A stretch of DNA of 64,000 nt from Takakia lepidozioides (GCA_030704615.1 CM060731.1:2480001-2544000), one strand, 5' to 3'. Shown: positions 10,027 to 21,500, numbered from the stretch's first letter. Translations and numbers: made by a program. Notes: generated from the letters alone by a model not told the origin.

Positions 10027-11020
10027 CAATGTCCGGATGAAGGCATTAGCCTTCTGGACTTGTTTGGCGGGATCAGCACCGGATTGGCTGTTGTGCTACA
10101 GGCAGATGTACGGGTACAATGTTACTTATATGTGGAGAAGGATGAGACGCACGACGCATCTCACTACGCCATGTTGCTCAGTTGGTGCGGCAGTACCCTG
10201 AGTTGTTGCCGGTGATGCTGTCTGCAGTTCGTGGATATCAGCAGGCCGGGCCAGCAGACAATTCGTTGGGGGGGCACAAGATTTGGAGCAGGTTGGCTCA
10301 TTGATTTGGTAGTGACAGGTTGGCCCTGGCCAAGGGATTCATCAGCCGGGCATGGCAATGGATTGCGATCTTGAGGGTCGGGTCTGTTTTGGGAAGATGG
10401 TGAGGGTTTGTGCGCCACTTGCAGCTTCATCAAGCTGTATCTCCAGCATACATCTTGGAGAATATGCCACTGATGGGCGATTCTCGGGCCAGGGTGATGG
10501 CCAGTATGCATCAAGTCCGGTCGTGGCTTGGGTCAGCAGTGTTGGCTGGATGCAGCTGCAGTAGGGTCCACGGCTCATAGTCCACGGCTATGGTGGACTA
10601 ACTTGATGCTACCCGCACTACGCAAGCGTGCATTTGATGGGGTGCAGCGCCCAGCACGCCTCATAGTTGATAGCATTTTGGACAAAGGGAGGCAGTCTCA
10701 GCGTGTGAGACACGATGACCGTTTGCCTTTGGCAGTGGTCAACAGGGTGGGTCAACCATGAGCAACATGACCTACACTGCTCAGCTTCCCCAGGATCGCA
10801 TGCTTTCCGGGATAGTGGACCTGGCCTCATGTGGATGCTCAGTTGCAGCAGTTAGTGGAGCTAATGCTGACAAGCGTGAGCGGGGCGATGGGTTTTACCA
10901 CTGGTAACACGGCGGTGTCGTCTCTTTCTGAGGCATCACGTCGTCAGGTGTTGGGGCAAGCAATGGATCTCAATTGCTTGACTTGTATTATCAGTTTGGC
11001 TATGGCTGAGCAATGCAGAG
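10027..11020 (+). pseudogene. C5-cytosine DNA methyltransferase domain inside an LTR retroelement (inactivated)
   Basis: C5-MTase motifs appear in canonical order: I (LLDLFGGISTGLA, 10051-10089), II (YLYVEKDE, about 10123-10146), IV region (DLVVTGWP..., 10303-10347), VI (YILENMP, 10449-10469), VIII (STAHSPRLWWTNL, 10567-10605), IX-X (MGFTTGNTA...RRQVLGQAMDLN, about 10888-10975). The enzyme class transfers methyl from S-adenosylmethionine to cytosine C5. The order with motif X last is that of DNMT1/DNMT3-type enzymes, not the permuted DRM type. This copy is dead: the catalytic PCQ site reads P-W-P at 10324-10332, frames shift near 10180, between IV and VI, and near 10540, and stops lie between motifs. 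It is in frame with the upstream polyprotein segment and absent from the other gypsy families here. Confidence 0.8.
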
Positions 11021-11385
11021 TGCGGAGTACACTTCCCTCAATGGTTCTTCTGCCTACCGAGACGGTACAGGCAGTGAGTGGGGGCGAGCATGTGAGGACC
11101 ACGGGGTGCAGGCATCCATGGCACACGTAGGAGGTGCTCGAGGTTCAGAGGGAGTTGGCAGCCAAGGTGGCGAGTGAGATGAGGGTTGGGGATTCCTCGA
11201 GGATGAGATGATGGGGCAAGATGAGGCCTTGTCATTGACTGAGCAGGTAGGGCCATGGATGTGACTGCAGGGCGTGTTATTCTAAGGGTTCGAGAGGTTG
11301 TGCCCTCAGGAGTCCTGATTTTGGCGGGTCGGGATGGCATGACTTGGAAGGATCATGTGTGTTTGCACACTCAGTGGCAAGTCAA
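11021..11385 (+). pseudogene. Polyprotein remnant downstream of the methyltransferase, copy A
   Basis: Frames interrupted by stops still read as protein (EVQRELAAKVASEMRVGDS, then GRVILRVREVVPSGVLILAG and HTQWQVKPQTP). No reverse transcriptase motif is reached; similarity to a plus-strand polyprotein is lost at about 11385, where a different repeat begins. The element's RT, RNase H and integrase are therefore missing from this copy. Confidence 0.45.
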
Positions 11386-13490
11386 GCCTCAAACTCCTTC
11401 CTGAGTTCCTCTTTCAAGGCTGTCAATTGGGTAATTGGAACATGGGATTTGACATAAGTCCCCAACAAATTAAGTGTCCTGCCTATGGAACTCATCAGCA
11501 TTGCCTGTTGAGGGTCATCATGGTTAGGTTGCTACTGTTCCTCCTGATCTTCAACAGTATGATGTCTCACTAACCATTCAGGCCATTGTCCCACCGGATT
11601 TCTTCCTGAACTACTTCATCATCACCGGTGCTACAGTGTCATGACCTTCCGCCTGTGGTACCTCCGACACAGGTGTGTGTCTATATGCACCTCAGGATTT
11701 CCCTTGGGCAACTGTTGCACCTCTGGGATTTCTGTCTCCTTGACCAGACCAGAATATTCATAGAGAAGGTCCCCTTTCTCTATTCTGCCCTCTCTGTTCT
11801 GTAGTTGGAATATCTATCCCTTCACTTTCCAAATCAATTATTTCGGTTGAGCCTGCATGGATAACTTGTGACCTTGTGACAAGTCGTTCAAGTGGCTGTG
11901 ATGGTTGTGATGCAGAAGTAAATTCCTCCTCCCTCTCTGAAGGTCCTACTTCCAGTAATAGCATTTGTCTGTGCTGCTGTGCCCCTTCCTGGCCATGAGC
12001 TTGGGAAACATTATCAGCGAATCCGTGAAGCCAGTGGATCCGCCACTACAGTCTTTCCCCTTCTCTGCCTCTTAGTCTCGGGTTGTGCTGCTAGTCCACC
12101 CTCACTGTGTGAAGAGCCTTGCTCTTCTTCCATTGCAGTTGTTTCTGGCTCAAAACACTCCCATTTCCTTCCTTTCTTGTGCATTAAGTATGCCAGAATC
12201 AAGGATTATTGAGCAATGATTGGGCCAGACACTATGATAGGAGACTTTGCGGTAGTACCTTGTAATATTTCATCTCCTCTACCAGTGCGTTGTACATTAT
12301 GTCCGCCCATTGTACCTCTTGTCCCTTCAGGCCTTTGAGTATTTCCTCTGTGAAGGATCTGCTCAAATATTGTTGGTTCTGTTTCAGGGCAATCAGAACG
12401 TTCAATACCTGGCCTATCTCTTTTAACCCTGGGTACACAGCTTTGGTACAAGCATAACCCTGAGTTTTAAGAAAACTCCCTTCTTGGAATAAGTCCCCTA
12501 TTTGCAGTCTTGCCCTGTGTTCCTCCACATGCCCTGACCTGCTGGCAATCGAAACAATTGCTGGAGGTATAGGGGAGTAATCATTAATTAAACTCCCTTC
12601 ACGTGTTGTTCATGTCCTTGGCTCAAAGTTCTGCAAAAATGTAATGTACATTACTGTCTATGGTGTAGTGTCCAATCTAGGCTTTGCAATCCTTCCAATC
12701 CAGCTCCTCCAGTCATCTTTATCGCCTGTGGGGTAGCCATCGTTGTGTTTCTGCAGAATATTGGTGCTCCACCCTGATTTCCTCCATTCCTCTCACTCTC
12801 TTCATTTTAGACTCACAGAACTGCTTTGGCTGTAACAACTACAGGAAGGCAGGTAGGCACAAAGCATAACGTATGGTTGCCGCAGAAAGCTATGGGTAAT
12901 TTCTTGTAAGCCTGCGGGGCTTGCAGCATTGCTCAAGAGAAAAGCTGGCTCTGTCCTTTCGTGTCTATGCCAATGCGTAAGTAATATTGCGAGCGTATAG
13001 TCTGTTACGTTCCTCCATAGTTTCCAAGTTATAGCATTTCGGCCTGTCCTGTCGAGACGCCCGTTACTCAGAACGACGCCGCTTTTGCGCTCAATTTCCC
13101 TCCATTTTCTTGATCCTTTCTCTGGTTTTCTATTGGCGTATCCGCGTGTGACTGGATTTTTGTTTTGTTTTCTTCTATCCTCTTAGTGGACTTTCCCTCT
13201 TGGATAGTCCACTAGGATCACACATGTGACAGAATTCGGCTTTTCTGTACTTGCCGTTCGTTCCGTTTCCCTTTTTCCGTACTCATTAATGGGCCTGGCT
13301 TTTATCCCTTTTGACGGCCGTTCTTGTCTTTTTTTTTTTTTGACACCTGTCTTTGCACTTCATTGTCGCTGGTGTGTGGTGCCCCTGACCTCCACGTGTC
13401 TATTTTTAAAGTAATTTCCGTTTCCTCTTCCGTCATCCATTTTCCTGAAGTTATTATGTGTCCACTTGTCACTGATTCTATGGATGGGTA
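11386..13490 (-). pseudogene. Minus-strand coding relics of an unidentified element
   Basis: Adjacent minus-strand frames read like one decayed protein: 12528-12232 (KTQGYACTKAVYPGLKEIGQ, then QQYLSRSFTEEILKGLKGQ), 12202-12014 (basic KRQRRGKTVVADP), and 11964-11758 (acidic/Ser). Near 12540-12560 a CFDCQQ stretch in another frame resembles the start of a Gag zinc knuckle, but it is not convincing alone. No catalytic motif was found. From 12,900 to 13,490 nothing coding is supported; a T-run lies at 13,329-13,341. Confidence 0.3.
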
Positions 13491-13496
13491 ACTTTA

Positions 13497-13775
13497 GTAG
13501 GCTGTGTTGAGACTGTGAGAGGCTGTGTCATACTGTGTTACGCTGTGATAGGCTGTGATGCACTGTGGTAAGCTGTGATAGGCTGTGACACGCTGTGGTA
13601 GGTTGTGATAGGCTGTGTTGCGCCTTGCTGGGCTGTGATAGGTTGTGTCACGTCGTGATAGGCTGTGATAGGCTGTGTCACGTCGTGATGGGCTGTGATA
13701 GGCTGTGTTGCGCCTTGATGGGCTGTGATAGGTTGTGCTTTGCCTTGATGGGCTGTGATAGGCTGTGTCACGTTT
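13497..13775. repeat. GGCTGTGATAGGCTGTG minisatellite (LTR-internal)
   Basis: About 280 bases of imperfect units built on GGCTGTG with ATA or TCACGTCGTGATG between them. The related GGCTGTG repeat occurs at 26,930-27,150, 42,895-42,948 and 49,490-49,808, there inside gypsy LTRs, so this block is probably LTR sequence. On the minus strand it extends the integrase frame as TQPITAHQGA-like peptide repeats, which I take as read-through, not function. Confidence 0.7.
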
Positions 13776-14284
13776 GTTTTGCCCACCCTGGTCATATATG
13801 CTGGGCCTAGCGACAAGTGTTCCATACTCCGTTCGTAACACTGGTGCAAGCCCGTGACTGCTCTGCGTTCTATATGCAAATCATGCTGCAGGGGTTTGTC
13901 ATGGATACCACTATACCCCTTCAACTTATTTGCATGACTCTCCCAACATTTCTTTGTTAATGGTTTGTAACATGGCGGTGTTGTTATCATACATCTTTTG
14001 TATGACATAAGGTCCTTTCCATGGTGATTTAAGCTTAGAAGCTTGAATCTTTCATTTCTTTTGTAACCATAGAACCAAATCCCCCGTCTTAAAGTCTTTA
14101 ACTTGCCTTCATCAAACTGTTCCTTTCTCTTCATCTGAATTCTGGTCATATTATCAGCTGCATCAGCACGTACTTCTTCCACATGGTATAATTCATGTTT
14201 CCTGGAGTCTTGCAATTCCATTCTTTTTCCCCACTCCGTTCTCATGGTAGGTAACAGGAATTCCACTGGAAGTAAGGCTTCCAT
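13776..14284 (-). pseudogene. Gypsy integrase C-terminal part and 3' LTR start
   Basis: From 14284 leftward the frame reads MEALLPVEFLLPTMRTEWGK and EEVRADAADNMTRIQMKRK, typical of the region after the integrase core in gypsy Pol. It then runs into noncoding sequence. TGTTACGAACGG on the minus strand, starting at 13840, looks like a 3' LTR start (TG), placing the minisatellite inside that LTR. The matching far end of the LTR was not located. Confidence 0.5.
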
Positions 14285-15556
14285 ACCATAAACTAATTGG
14301 AATGGGTATACTTAGTGGTGACTTTATATGAAGTCATGTATGACCACAAAGCTGTCAGCAGCTTCGTATCCCAATCCGTTCTGTTTGCATTGACTATCTT
14401 AGTCAAGATAGTACATAGTATTTTGTTGGTAGCCTCTGCCTGCCCATTACCCTGTGGGTAATATGTTGTACTCTTTCTATGCACAATCATAAACTCTTTA
14501 GTCAACAACTCAATGGTCTCATTCATGAAGTGACTTCCTTGATCACTGATAAATTCTAAGGGACAGCCAAATCGTGTAAGTATGTTCTCGTACAGGAACC
14601 TTGCTGTGGACTTGGCTGTGTTGTCCCTCAAGCTTTAGCTTCCACCCACTTTGTAGTATAATCAGTGGCTGTAATTATGTACCTGTTTCGTGTATTCTTG
14701 GATGATGGGTTAATTGGTCCAACAAAGTCTAGTCCCCATTTCTGAAATGGTTCCGTAGGCATTGTAGGATGCAAGGCCATCCTTCCAGATCTCTGCAAAG
14801 GTCCTAGCCTCTTACATTCATCACACTTCTGACAATACTCGTGTACATCTTTGAACAAAGTAGGCCACCAGTATCCTGCGAGTAGTATCTTTCTACTGGT
14901 AGTCTCTTCTCCAAAATGACCTCCAGCCACTCCTTTATGAACTTCCGCCAAAACTTTATTTACTTCATGGTGGTACAAGCATCGTTTTAGTACTCCATCA
15001 GGTCCTAACTTATACATTCTGCTTCCTACCATAGTATAAGGTAAAGCTTTGATAGCAATTCTCTTCCTCTGCTCCTTACCATAACTAGGTGGGCACTGAC
15101 CATGAGCAAGGTAGTATCTGATTGGCCACTGCCAATCTAACCATTCATCTGCACTTCCTTGCACCTCCATTACAAATAAACTCGCATCAGGTAACTGATC
15201 GTCCACTCCTGTGGCGGCCTCTCCTGTTGTTAGTCGTGACAAATGATCTGCCACAAGATGCAAACGGCCAGGCTTGTAAATAACCTCGAACTCAAACTCA
15301 TGCAAGATTATTAACCACCTCGCTATCCTTCCACTTATCAAAGGTTTGTTCACCAGATATATCAGAGTCTGGTGATCCACATAAAACATAAACTTTCTTC
15401 CCAATAGGTAATGCCTGAATTTCTTGACTGCATAAATCATTGCCAATGCTTCTCTTTCCGTTGTGCTATAGTTCCTCTCAGCACTGTTCATCAACCGGCT
15501 AGCATAGTACACAGGTGAATCTATATTCCTTGTAACATTCTGGGCTAACACCGCTC
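14285..15556 (-). pseudogene. Gypsy Pol fragment: RNase H, H2C2 zinc finger, integrase core
   Basis: Read leftward from 15551: end of RNase H ([42 protein letters not shown]), zinc-binding H...GGHFGEE...CQKCDEC, then the integrase core with all three acidic residues: [15 protein letters not shown] and NGQAEATNK, the last two spaced D-35-E. A frameshift at about 14630 separates first Asp from the rest, and another near 14290 precedes the C-terminus. The 5' part (gag, protease, RT) is missing because a large LTR element begins at 15557. Same family as 42,267-49,930. Confidence 0.8.
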
Positions 15557-18500
15557 TAGGTGGATGGGCAACTCAGATCTGCCATGGACTGCAGGCCCAC
15601 TAGTTTGACCATTCAGGGTTCATGTCTTCTTGACCTTACCTCTCCTTTTTATCCATCTCTCATCACCCTTTCTCCCTCTTTCACTTTTTCTTTCTCTCAC
15701 TCTCTTTTTCTCCTTTGTGTGTGATTCCCTCACTTTTCCACAACAACACGTCTACGATGCAATGCAATGCACATCCAGCCAGGCATCCAGTGCATCCATC
15801 ATTGAAGTCAACTTTGGTCACACAAGAGATAATCTGCCCCTCTGTCAGTCTTTTTCTCTCTCTCTTTCCAGTGACTGGTCCTTGCACTACCTTTCCCCAA
15901 GTGTATCCTGTTTGGTCAAGGTGCTTCACTACCCTTCTACAGATCTCAAATCACACCCCCTGTCAGCTCTCTTTTTCTCCTCAACTGCGAACTTCAGTCA
16001 TTCATATGTTTGGAACACCTCTACAAATCAGATCCACACCCCAAAACCGTATTGACCTTCCTTCCCATCCACATCATCCCTTCTCAAGGATCTAGCATCC
16101 AGGGCCGCCTTGTTTTGCTGGCTGAAGACACAAAAATAAGGAAAAGGAACACAACAACAACAACCATCCTAACCCTGAGATGAGATATCCCTGTCCCCTC
16201 TCATTTTCCTAATGACAGTGAAACAATAGGTGCATCCATCTCCACATCATCCTGGTTTGAATTCCAGTGCCTTCATTCCATTCTCCAAAAGCTCTCCACT
16301 CCTCACATTTATGTCCCTTTCTATAGAAACAAGAGACAGTTCCAAAAACTTCACACAGTCATTCCTAAGTGCCCAAAAAAGGAAGCCAACACTCTTCGAA
16401 CTTATCTATCTTATACTCATTGAAGCGGTGGGTCTGCCTGTCAAGAAGGCACCTTGTCATCTCCCTCGTCAGCCATTTCCGACGTTTCTTCTTATCGTGA
16501 TTCCAGTCCTTATTAAGGCATGATGGCTCTGCTTCAACTGCTGGCACATCCTTGTGCCTGCCAACCTCTACCCTATCCTTCGACATGTGCATTTCTTCCC
16601 TATGAAGTGATTTGGTCCTACAGCCCTTAAGACAGAGAGCAGATACAAAACTTAATTATAGATAGCTTAAGCGCCATACACACCAGAAGGCGGCACCGCT
16701 TCCTCTTGCACAGAAAGCCAAGCATGAGCTCTTAACGTTTCTCTTTAAAGCAAGCTGATACCCTTTGCGCAGGTGGAACTTTCTCAGATATCTTGTGCTG
16801 CCAACACCACTGCAGCAGCTGCGAAAAGATGCTTACTCTCTTCCCTTACAAAGTGATCTGGTCCTAAAGCTCTCAAACAGACAGCAGCTACAAGATTTGA
16901 TCACAGACAACCTGAGGCGCTATACACACCAGCCTGCACTTCTCATCCCCCAACACCTGCTGAGCCGCTCCATCTCCTCATTAATGTGCTCATCAAGACA
17001 ATGGCGACAGCAGTGGTGCACCGCCCTTATCACAAACCTGATCCCTCAGGTTTGATAATTGCTTACGAAGAAGGCGGCACCGCTTCTTCTTGCACAGAAA
17101 GCCAAGCAGGAGCTCTTAACGTTTCTCTTTAAAGCAAGCTGATACCCTTTGCGTAGGTGGAACTTTCTCAGATATCCTGTGCTGCCAACACCACTGCAGC
17201 AGCTGCGAAAAGATGCACGCACTCTTCCCCTTCGAATTTCACATCCTGCTTCTAGGGTTCAACATCATAGATGAAAATCATTCATCCTAGGGATGAAAAA
17301 GGTGCATGTCATAACTTAGCCATATTTTGTTCTTGGCAGATCAATAGCATAGTTTTTCCATGGAATTACCTCAAGTTATGGACAATTCCTCCCCTTCATT
17401 AGCACGAAGGGCACTCCCTTTGTAGTAGTGCCGAAACCTGATGCCAAACAAAAACTTGAATTTTTACCCCCTGCATTCACACTACACCATATTAGACCAG
17501 ACAACCCCTCTTCATGCAATGCAAATATACCAAGGCACACATCCAGTGGAGACCTTTCGCAAAAATCCTCATTGGAATCATAAGTACACACCACCTTATC
17601 TCTTAACTTTTCTCTCCTCCCAAACAGAATCTCTCCTCATTCTCATACCCTTATGCTGACAGTTACAGACCCTGTCCCTCATGTCTACCCTGTAGCAAGT
17701 GCACAAATTCCCTTGGTGAATCTCCCTATACTGTTCATTTTGCAGACTTGTTTAACTCTAAGCACTGATGCACAGTTTGCTCCAGATTCAGTGTGCTGAA
17801 TCATAAAATCAAAGCAGGACAAACACTATATATGCATTGATTGTAGATGGCTGCATCTGCCTTCTATCACCATTCCCCAAAGACATGCATCATCTCTCAT
17901 CCTCTCTACACCATTCTGGTTTGAAGCCCAAGCCACCACTCCATTCCATTTTTCAAAACGTTCTCATACTCTCTCTACTAACTCCAGAGCCTTCAATCAT
18001 TTCAGCGACATCTATCTAAGTAAAAAAAAAACCCCCCGTCTCTATTAACTTAGCTGTCTTATACTCCAGCTGAAGCGGTGGGATTGCCTGCCCGAAATGG
18101 CACCTCACCATCTCTGTCAGCAGCTCCCTAACTCCTCTTGTCGTCTCTGGCAGATGCTCGTCGTGATGGAGCTGCACCATCACTTTAACTAGCCTTTGAT
18201 TGTGCCAGCAACCCCACCTTTCTATTCCCTGTCAGCAGGCCGTTTCCCTTGCAAGTTCATCCTCCCTGTCATCGTGGTCATGAGAGTAACGACGGCACTG
18301 CCGCCCCTCCACCGAGCTGCTTTCCCCGCAACTCCTACATCTTCAGAGGTCAAATCACAGGCAGCACCGCCTCAATGCCTTCATTACTTCTGTCAATAGC
18401 ACATGATATTACTTGCCCTTCATGAATCGTCCTGCAACACTCCCTCTCTTCAAAACTATGAAACGATTACTGCACCGCCTCCCTTCACCTGGCTTGAGCA

Positions 18501-18799
18501 AAATTACCTAGTTGTTCCCTGCACGATTATCCTCCAGCAAGCCCTAAGCTTCCTCGACCCGTGTTTCTATGGTAATCACAGCGATGAAAGCCATTCATCC
18601 TATGGATGAAAAAGGCGCATTTCATGACTTAGCCACATTTTGTCCTGGCAGCGCAATAGCATATTGTGCCCATGGATTTAACTGTAGGCATGGATACTTC
18701 CCTCCTTGTTATTAGCACCAGGGCTCTCCCTTTGTAGTAATGCCGAATCCTGATGCCAAACAAAAAATTTCACTGTTACTCCCCTGCATTCACACTACA
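15557..18799 (-). mobile_element. Left (3') LTR of a large gag-only LTR element, outer end truncated
   Basis: Direct repeat of 22,440-25,669, nearly identical for its first 2.7 kb. In minus orientation it starts TGTAGTGTG at 18799, just after a purine-rich AAAAAGGGAGACACAC tract fitting a polypurine primer. The right copy runs on another 0.92 kb to the primer-binding site, so the left copy lacks its outer end. The LTR is built from nested duplications: a block at 16,687-16,815 recurs at 17,068-17,216, and 16,240-17,430 is echoed, diverged, by 17,900-18,799. ORFs within it are chance. Confidence 0.65.
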
Positions 18800-18810
18800 T
18801 ATGTAGTGTG
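18791..18810. repeat. Perfect 20-bp palindrome at the LTR/internal junction
   Basis: CACACTACAT followed by its exact reverse complement. It straddles the predicted U3 start (18799) and the end of the polypurine tract. The right LTR copy lacks the second half because flanking DNA follows it. Confidence 0.7.
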
Positions 18811-18819
18811 TCTCCCTTT

Positions 18820-21450
18820 TTAAGTGTCAGGGTCCTCACTGACCACCTTCACCAGCTGAACACCTACTGGTGATATGAAAGGTTTCAAGTCGTGCCTACT
18901 TCTTACCCATTCCCTGCCTGCTTTATCTTTCAGCCTGCACCATCGGCCAGCTTCCCTTCCAGGATCATAAGGTACTCCCAACAGGTACATTGTGTTGATT
19001 CCCTTTCTGTTTCTGCTCCAACTATCTTGGAGAGGTCCGTCTGTGATATTGTTTCTGATTGTCTTGCCTTGGCCTTCAGCAAAAGAAAGCCCCTCTTTGC
19101 TCATAATCTTCAAGGCCACTTCTGTCTGGCTGGTGCAAGCAGTGTTGTCCCCAAACTGACACCACCACCTGGTTTCCATGTAGCTTATCATGCCAATTTC
19201 ATGGCCTTCATCCTTGGCCATAATTTTCGTGCTCCATCCCTGAGCTTGCATAGTCGTCCAGCCTCTCCTGTTTAAGTGACCGCGTCCCGGCTGTCCATCT
19301 TTTCCGCCGGCCAGAGCAAATCCAATTTGTGCCAATGCCTTCTTCCTCTTCTTGTAGTTCATACCAGGCAGGTCCTGATCTCCTCCACTCTTCATGTTAT
19401 CATGTGCAAGCTTAGGTGTTGTCAGGTCTCGATCTTCCAGGCTAGACTCTCTCCTCTTCACCACTTCTTCCATCACTGGAGTTAGCTGTAAGCTCCTTCC
19501 TCTTAGACCGATTTCTTCTCCAATCTGCAGGGTCTCTCCCTTGCATGAATCCTCCAACACTTGATACTTCATGTTCCCTTCATCTCTCCCAACATTTGTC
19601 AATGGTCCATCATCCAAAGAAGCTTCAATTTCCTTTTCTTTGTCCTGAACTAGGGTACCTGGTGTCCCTATGAACACGTCATTGATTGATGACGTACTTA
19701 ACTCCAAAAGTAGTTGGAGCCATTGCAGCTCTGCCTGAAGATGCTTGTTATCACCACGGAGCTCATCCATGCACTCTTCTTTGGCCCCACTCAGTTTTTG
19801 GTCAGCTTTCTCGAGGGCAGACCGTAACTGTTGATTTTCCATGACCAGGTTCTCCATCTGGACTTCAGTTTCTCTCTGTAGGGCTAGGGCAGCTACAACG
19901 TCATCTCGTGCATCTTTCACCTTTAATTCCTCCTTTACCAAGTCTGTTCTTAATGGAGATGCAACTTCTCTTAGCTCCCCAAGTATGTCTTGATCTAGGT
20001 GTGCATCTTGATCCATACCCTTTCTCGTTTGAGCAAGCAATGTACACTCTTCCTCTACCCATCCCATCAGATCTGCCCAAGACTCCTTGTCATCTTCGTC
20101 TCTCAAGACACTCACTTCACAGGTTGTACCACCAATCCTTGGCGAGTTGGTGACGCTCTGCCCATACTCTTCCTCCACCCATTCCATCAGATCTGCCCAA
20201 GACTCCTTGTCATCTTCGTCTCTCAAGACACTCACTTCATAGGTTGTACCACCAATCCTTGGCGAGTTGGTGACGCTCTGCCCATACTCTTCCTCCACCC
20301 ATTCCATCAGATCTGCCCAAGACTCCTTGTCATCTTCGTTTCTCAAGACACTCACTTCACTGGTTGTACCACTATTGCTTGGGGAGTTGGTGGTGCTATA
20401 CCCAGACTCCTCAAGTATGTCTTGATCCAGGTGTGCATCTTGATCCAGACCTTTGCTCGTTTGAGCAAGCAATGTACACTCTTCCCATCCCATCAGATCT
20501 TTCCAAGACTCCTTGACATCTTCCTTTCTCATGACACTCACTCCACAGGTTGTACCACTAATCCTTGGTGAGTTGGCAACACTATGCCCACACTCCCCAA
20601 GCATGTCTTGATCTACATGTGCCCTTGTAGAAGACCTTAGGATCTGCACAGGAACTTGCAATCTAGGTGCACACTCTTCATTGACACCTGATTGACTCTC
20701 TATTGAACAAAAGATATCTTCCAAGATCTCTTCTTCCACATCACAAAACACATTCACAACGTTTGTGCCAAGAGAGCTTACACATTCGAACTCCATCCTT
20801 CTGTTGCTCCTCGACTCCCATTGTTCCAACATTTCACAGCCTGAATCTTGCATTCCACATGTTCCCCTTTGCAGCTCCAGCCGGTGATTCTTTTCACTTC
20901 GGATCTGATTCTGTCTTGATGGACATGCAGTGCAACACTCTACTTGCTGCCTTGTGTTGTTCAAGTTGAGAACTCGAGGAAGCATTGCAGGGACTTCGCT
21001 GGTGTGGTTCTTCTTCCTAAAGCACCTCCGTGACATGGTTTTGTGATCTGGTATAGGTTTATGATCAATAGAACTCACAGGTGTGAACCTGTTGTGCTTA
21101 TCCTTCTCAATCAGAGACAATTTCTCTTCCATCCCTGTAACAGACTCTTCCACATTGGTATCTATCTCATCAAACTTGCTTGCTAACATCACTTCATTCT
21201 TACTTGATTGATCTTCTCCTCCAAATTTCAAGGTTATGGCTACTTGAAAATCATGCCAGTTCATGGGCCTTGGTTTTTGCATTCGATGCCAAGTGTCAGC
21301 CCGTGCTTTGAGATTCAGCTTTGCCGATATAAATAACTTGTGCTCATCAAAGCTCCTTCTCTCACCATCCCCTTTCAGATTCTGGATCCAGCTGTAAACA
21401 TCCTCATCCTCCTTCCCGTAAAATGGAATGTTAGTCACCATTGCTCGCAA
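18820..21450 (-). CDS. 876-aa Gag-like protein of large LTR element
   Basis: The longest intact frame in the window. Residues about 1-100 (IPFYGKEDEDVYSWIQNLKG, FISAKLNLKARADTWHRMQK, FQVAITLKFGG) follow the retrotransposon Gag (PF03732-like) pattern. Further on come three to four 40-residue repeats (DDKESWADLMEWVEEEYGQS and variants), a coiled-coil-like stretch (LVMENQQLRSALEKADQKLS) and a basic C-terminus of unknown type. There is no zinc knuckle, protease, RT or integrase, so the element would be non-autonomous. The ATG at 21450 lies about 50 bases after the predicted primer-binding site. An intact frame in decayed surroundings suggests recent activity or selection for the ORF. Confidence 0.7.
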   Translation of the reverse strand: MRAMVTNIPFYGKEDEDVYSWIQNLKGDGERRSFDEHKLFISAKLNLKARADTWHRMQKPRPMNWHDFQVAITLKFGGEDQSSKNEVMLASKFDEIDTNVEESVTGMEEKLSLIEKDKHNRFTPVSSIDHKPIPDHKTMSRRCFRKKNHTSEVPAMLPRVLNLNNTRQQVECCTACPSRQNQIRSEKNHRLELQRGTCGMQDSGCEMLEQWESRSNRRMEFECVSSLGTNVVNVFCDVEEEILEDIFCSIESQSGVNEECAPRLQVPVQILRSSTRAHVDQDMLGECGHSVANSPRISGTTCGVSVMRKEDVKESWKDLMGWEECTLLAQTSKGLDQDAHLDQDILEESGYSTTNSPSNSGTTSEVSVLRNEDDKESWADLMEWVEEEYGQSVTNSPRIGGTTYEVSVLRDEDDKESWADLMEWVEEEYGQSVTNSPRIGGTTCEVSVLRDEDDKESWADLMGWVEEECTLLAQTRKGMDQDAHLDQDILGELREVASPLRTDLVKEELKVKDARDDVVAALALQRETEVQMENLVMENQQLRSALEKADQKLSGAKEECMDELRGDNKHLQAELQWLQLLLELSTSSINDVFIGTPGTLVQDKEKEIEASLDDGPLTNVGRDEGNMKYQVLEDSCKGETLQIGEEIGLRGRSLQLTPVMEEVVKRRESSLEDRDLTTPKLAHDNMKSGGDQDLPGMNYKKRKKALAQIGFALAGGKDGQPGRGHLNRRGWTTMQAQGWSTKIMAKDEGHEIGMISYMETRWWCQFGDNTACTSQTEVALKIMSKEGLSFAEGQGKTIRNNITDGPLQDSWSRNRKGINTMYLLGVPYDPGREAGRWCRLKDKAGREWVRSRHDLKPFISPVGVQLVKVVSEDPDT
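20044..20403 (-). repeat. 120-bp in-frame tandem repeats within the Gag-like ORF
   Basis: Units beginning near 20044, 20164 and 20284 are almost identical over 120 bases, and a more diverged unit follows at about 20,480-20,590. Each encodes 40 residues, so changes in copy number keep the frame. Confidence 0.85.
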
Positions 21451-21500
21451 TCACTCCCCTATCTTGCTACACTAAATCCTACATTTCCCGGATCAAAGAC

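Noticed and set aside
13494-13841. Minus and plus ORFs with repeated TQPITAHQG, YHSPSRR or GCDRLCHVV peptides
   Set aside because: They are translations of the GGCTGTG minisatellite in several frames; the open frames follow from the repeat unit, not from a gene.
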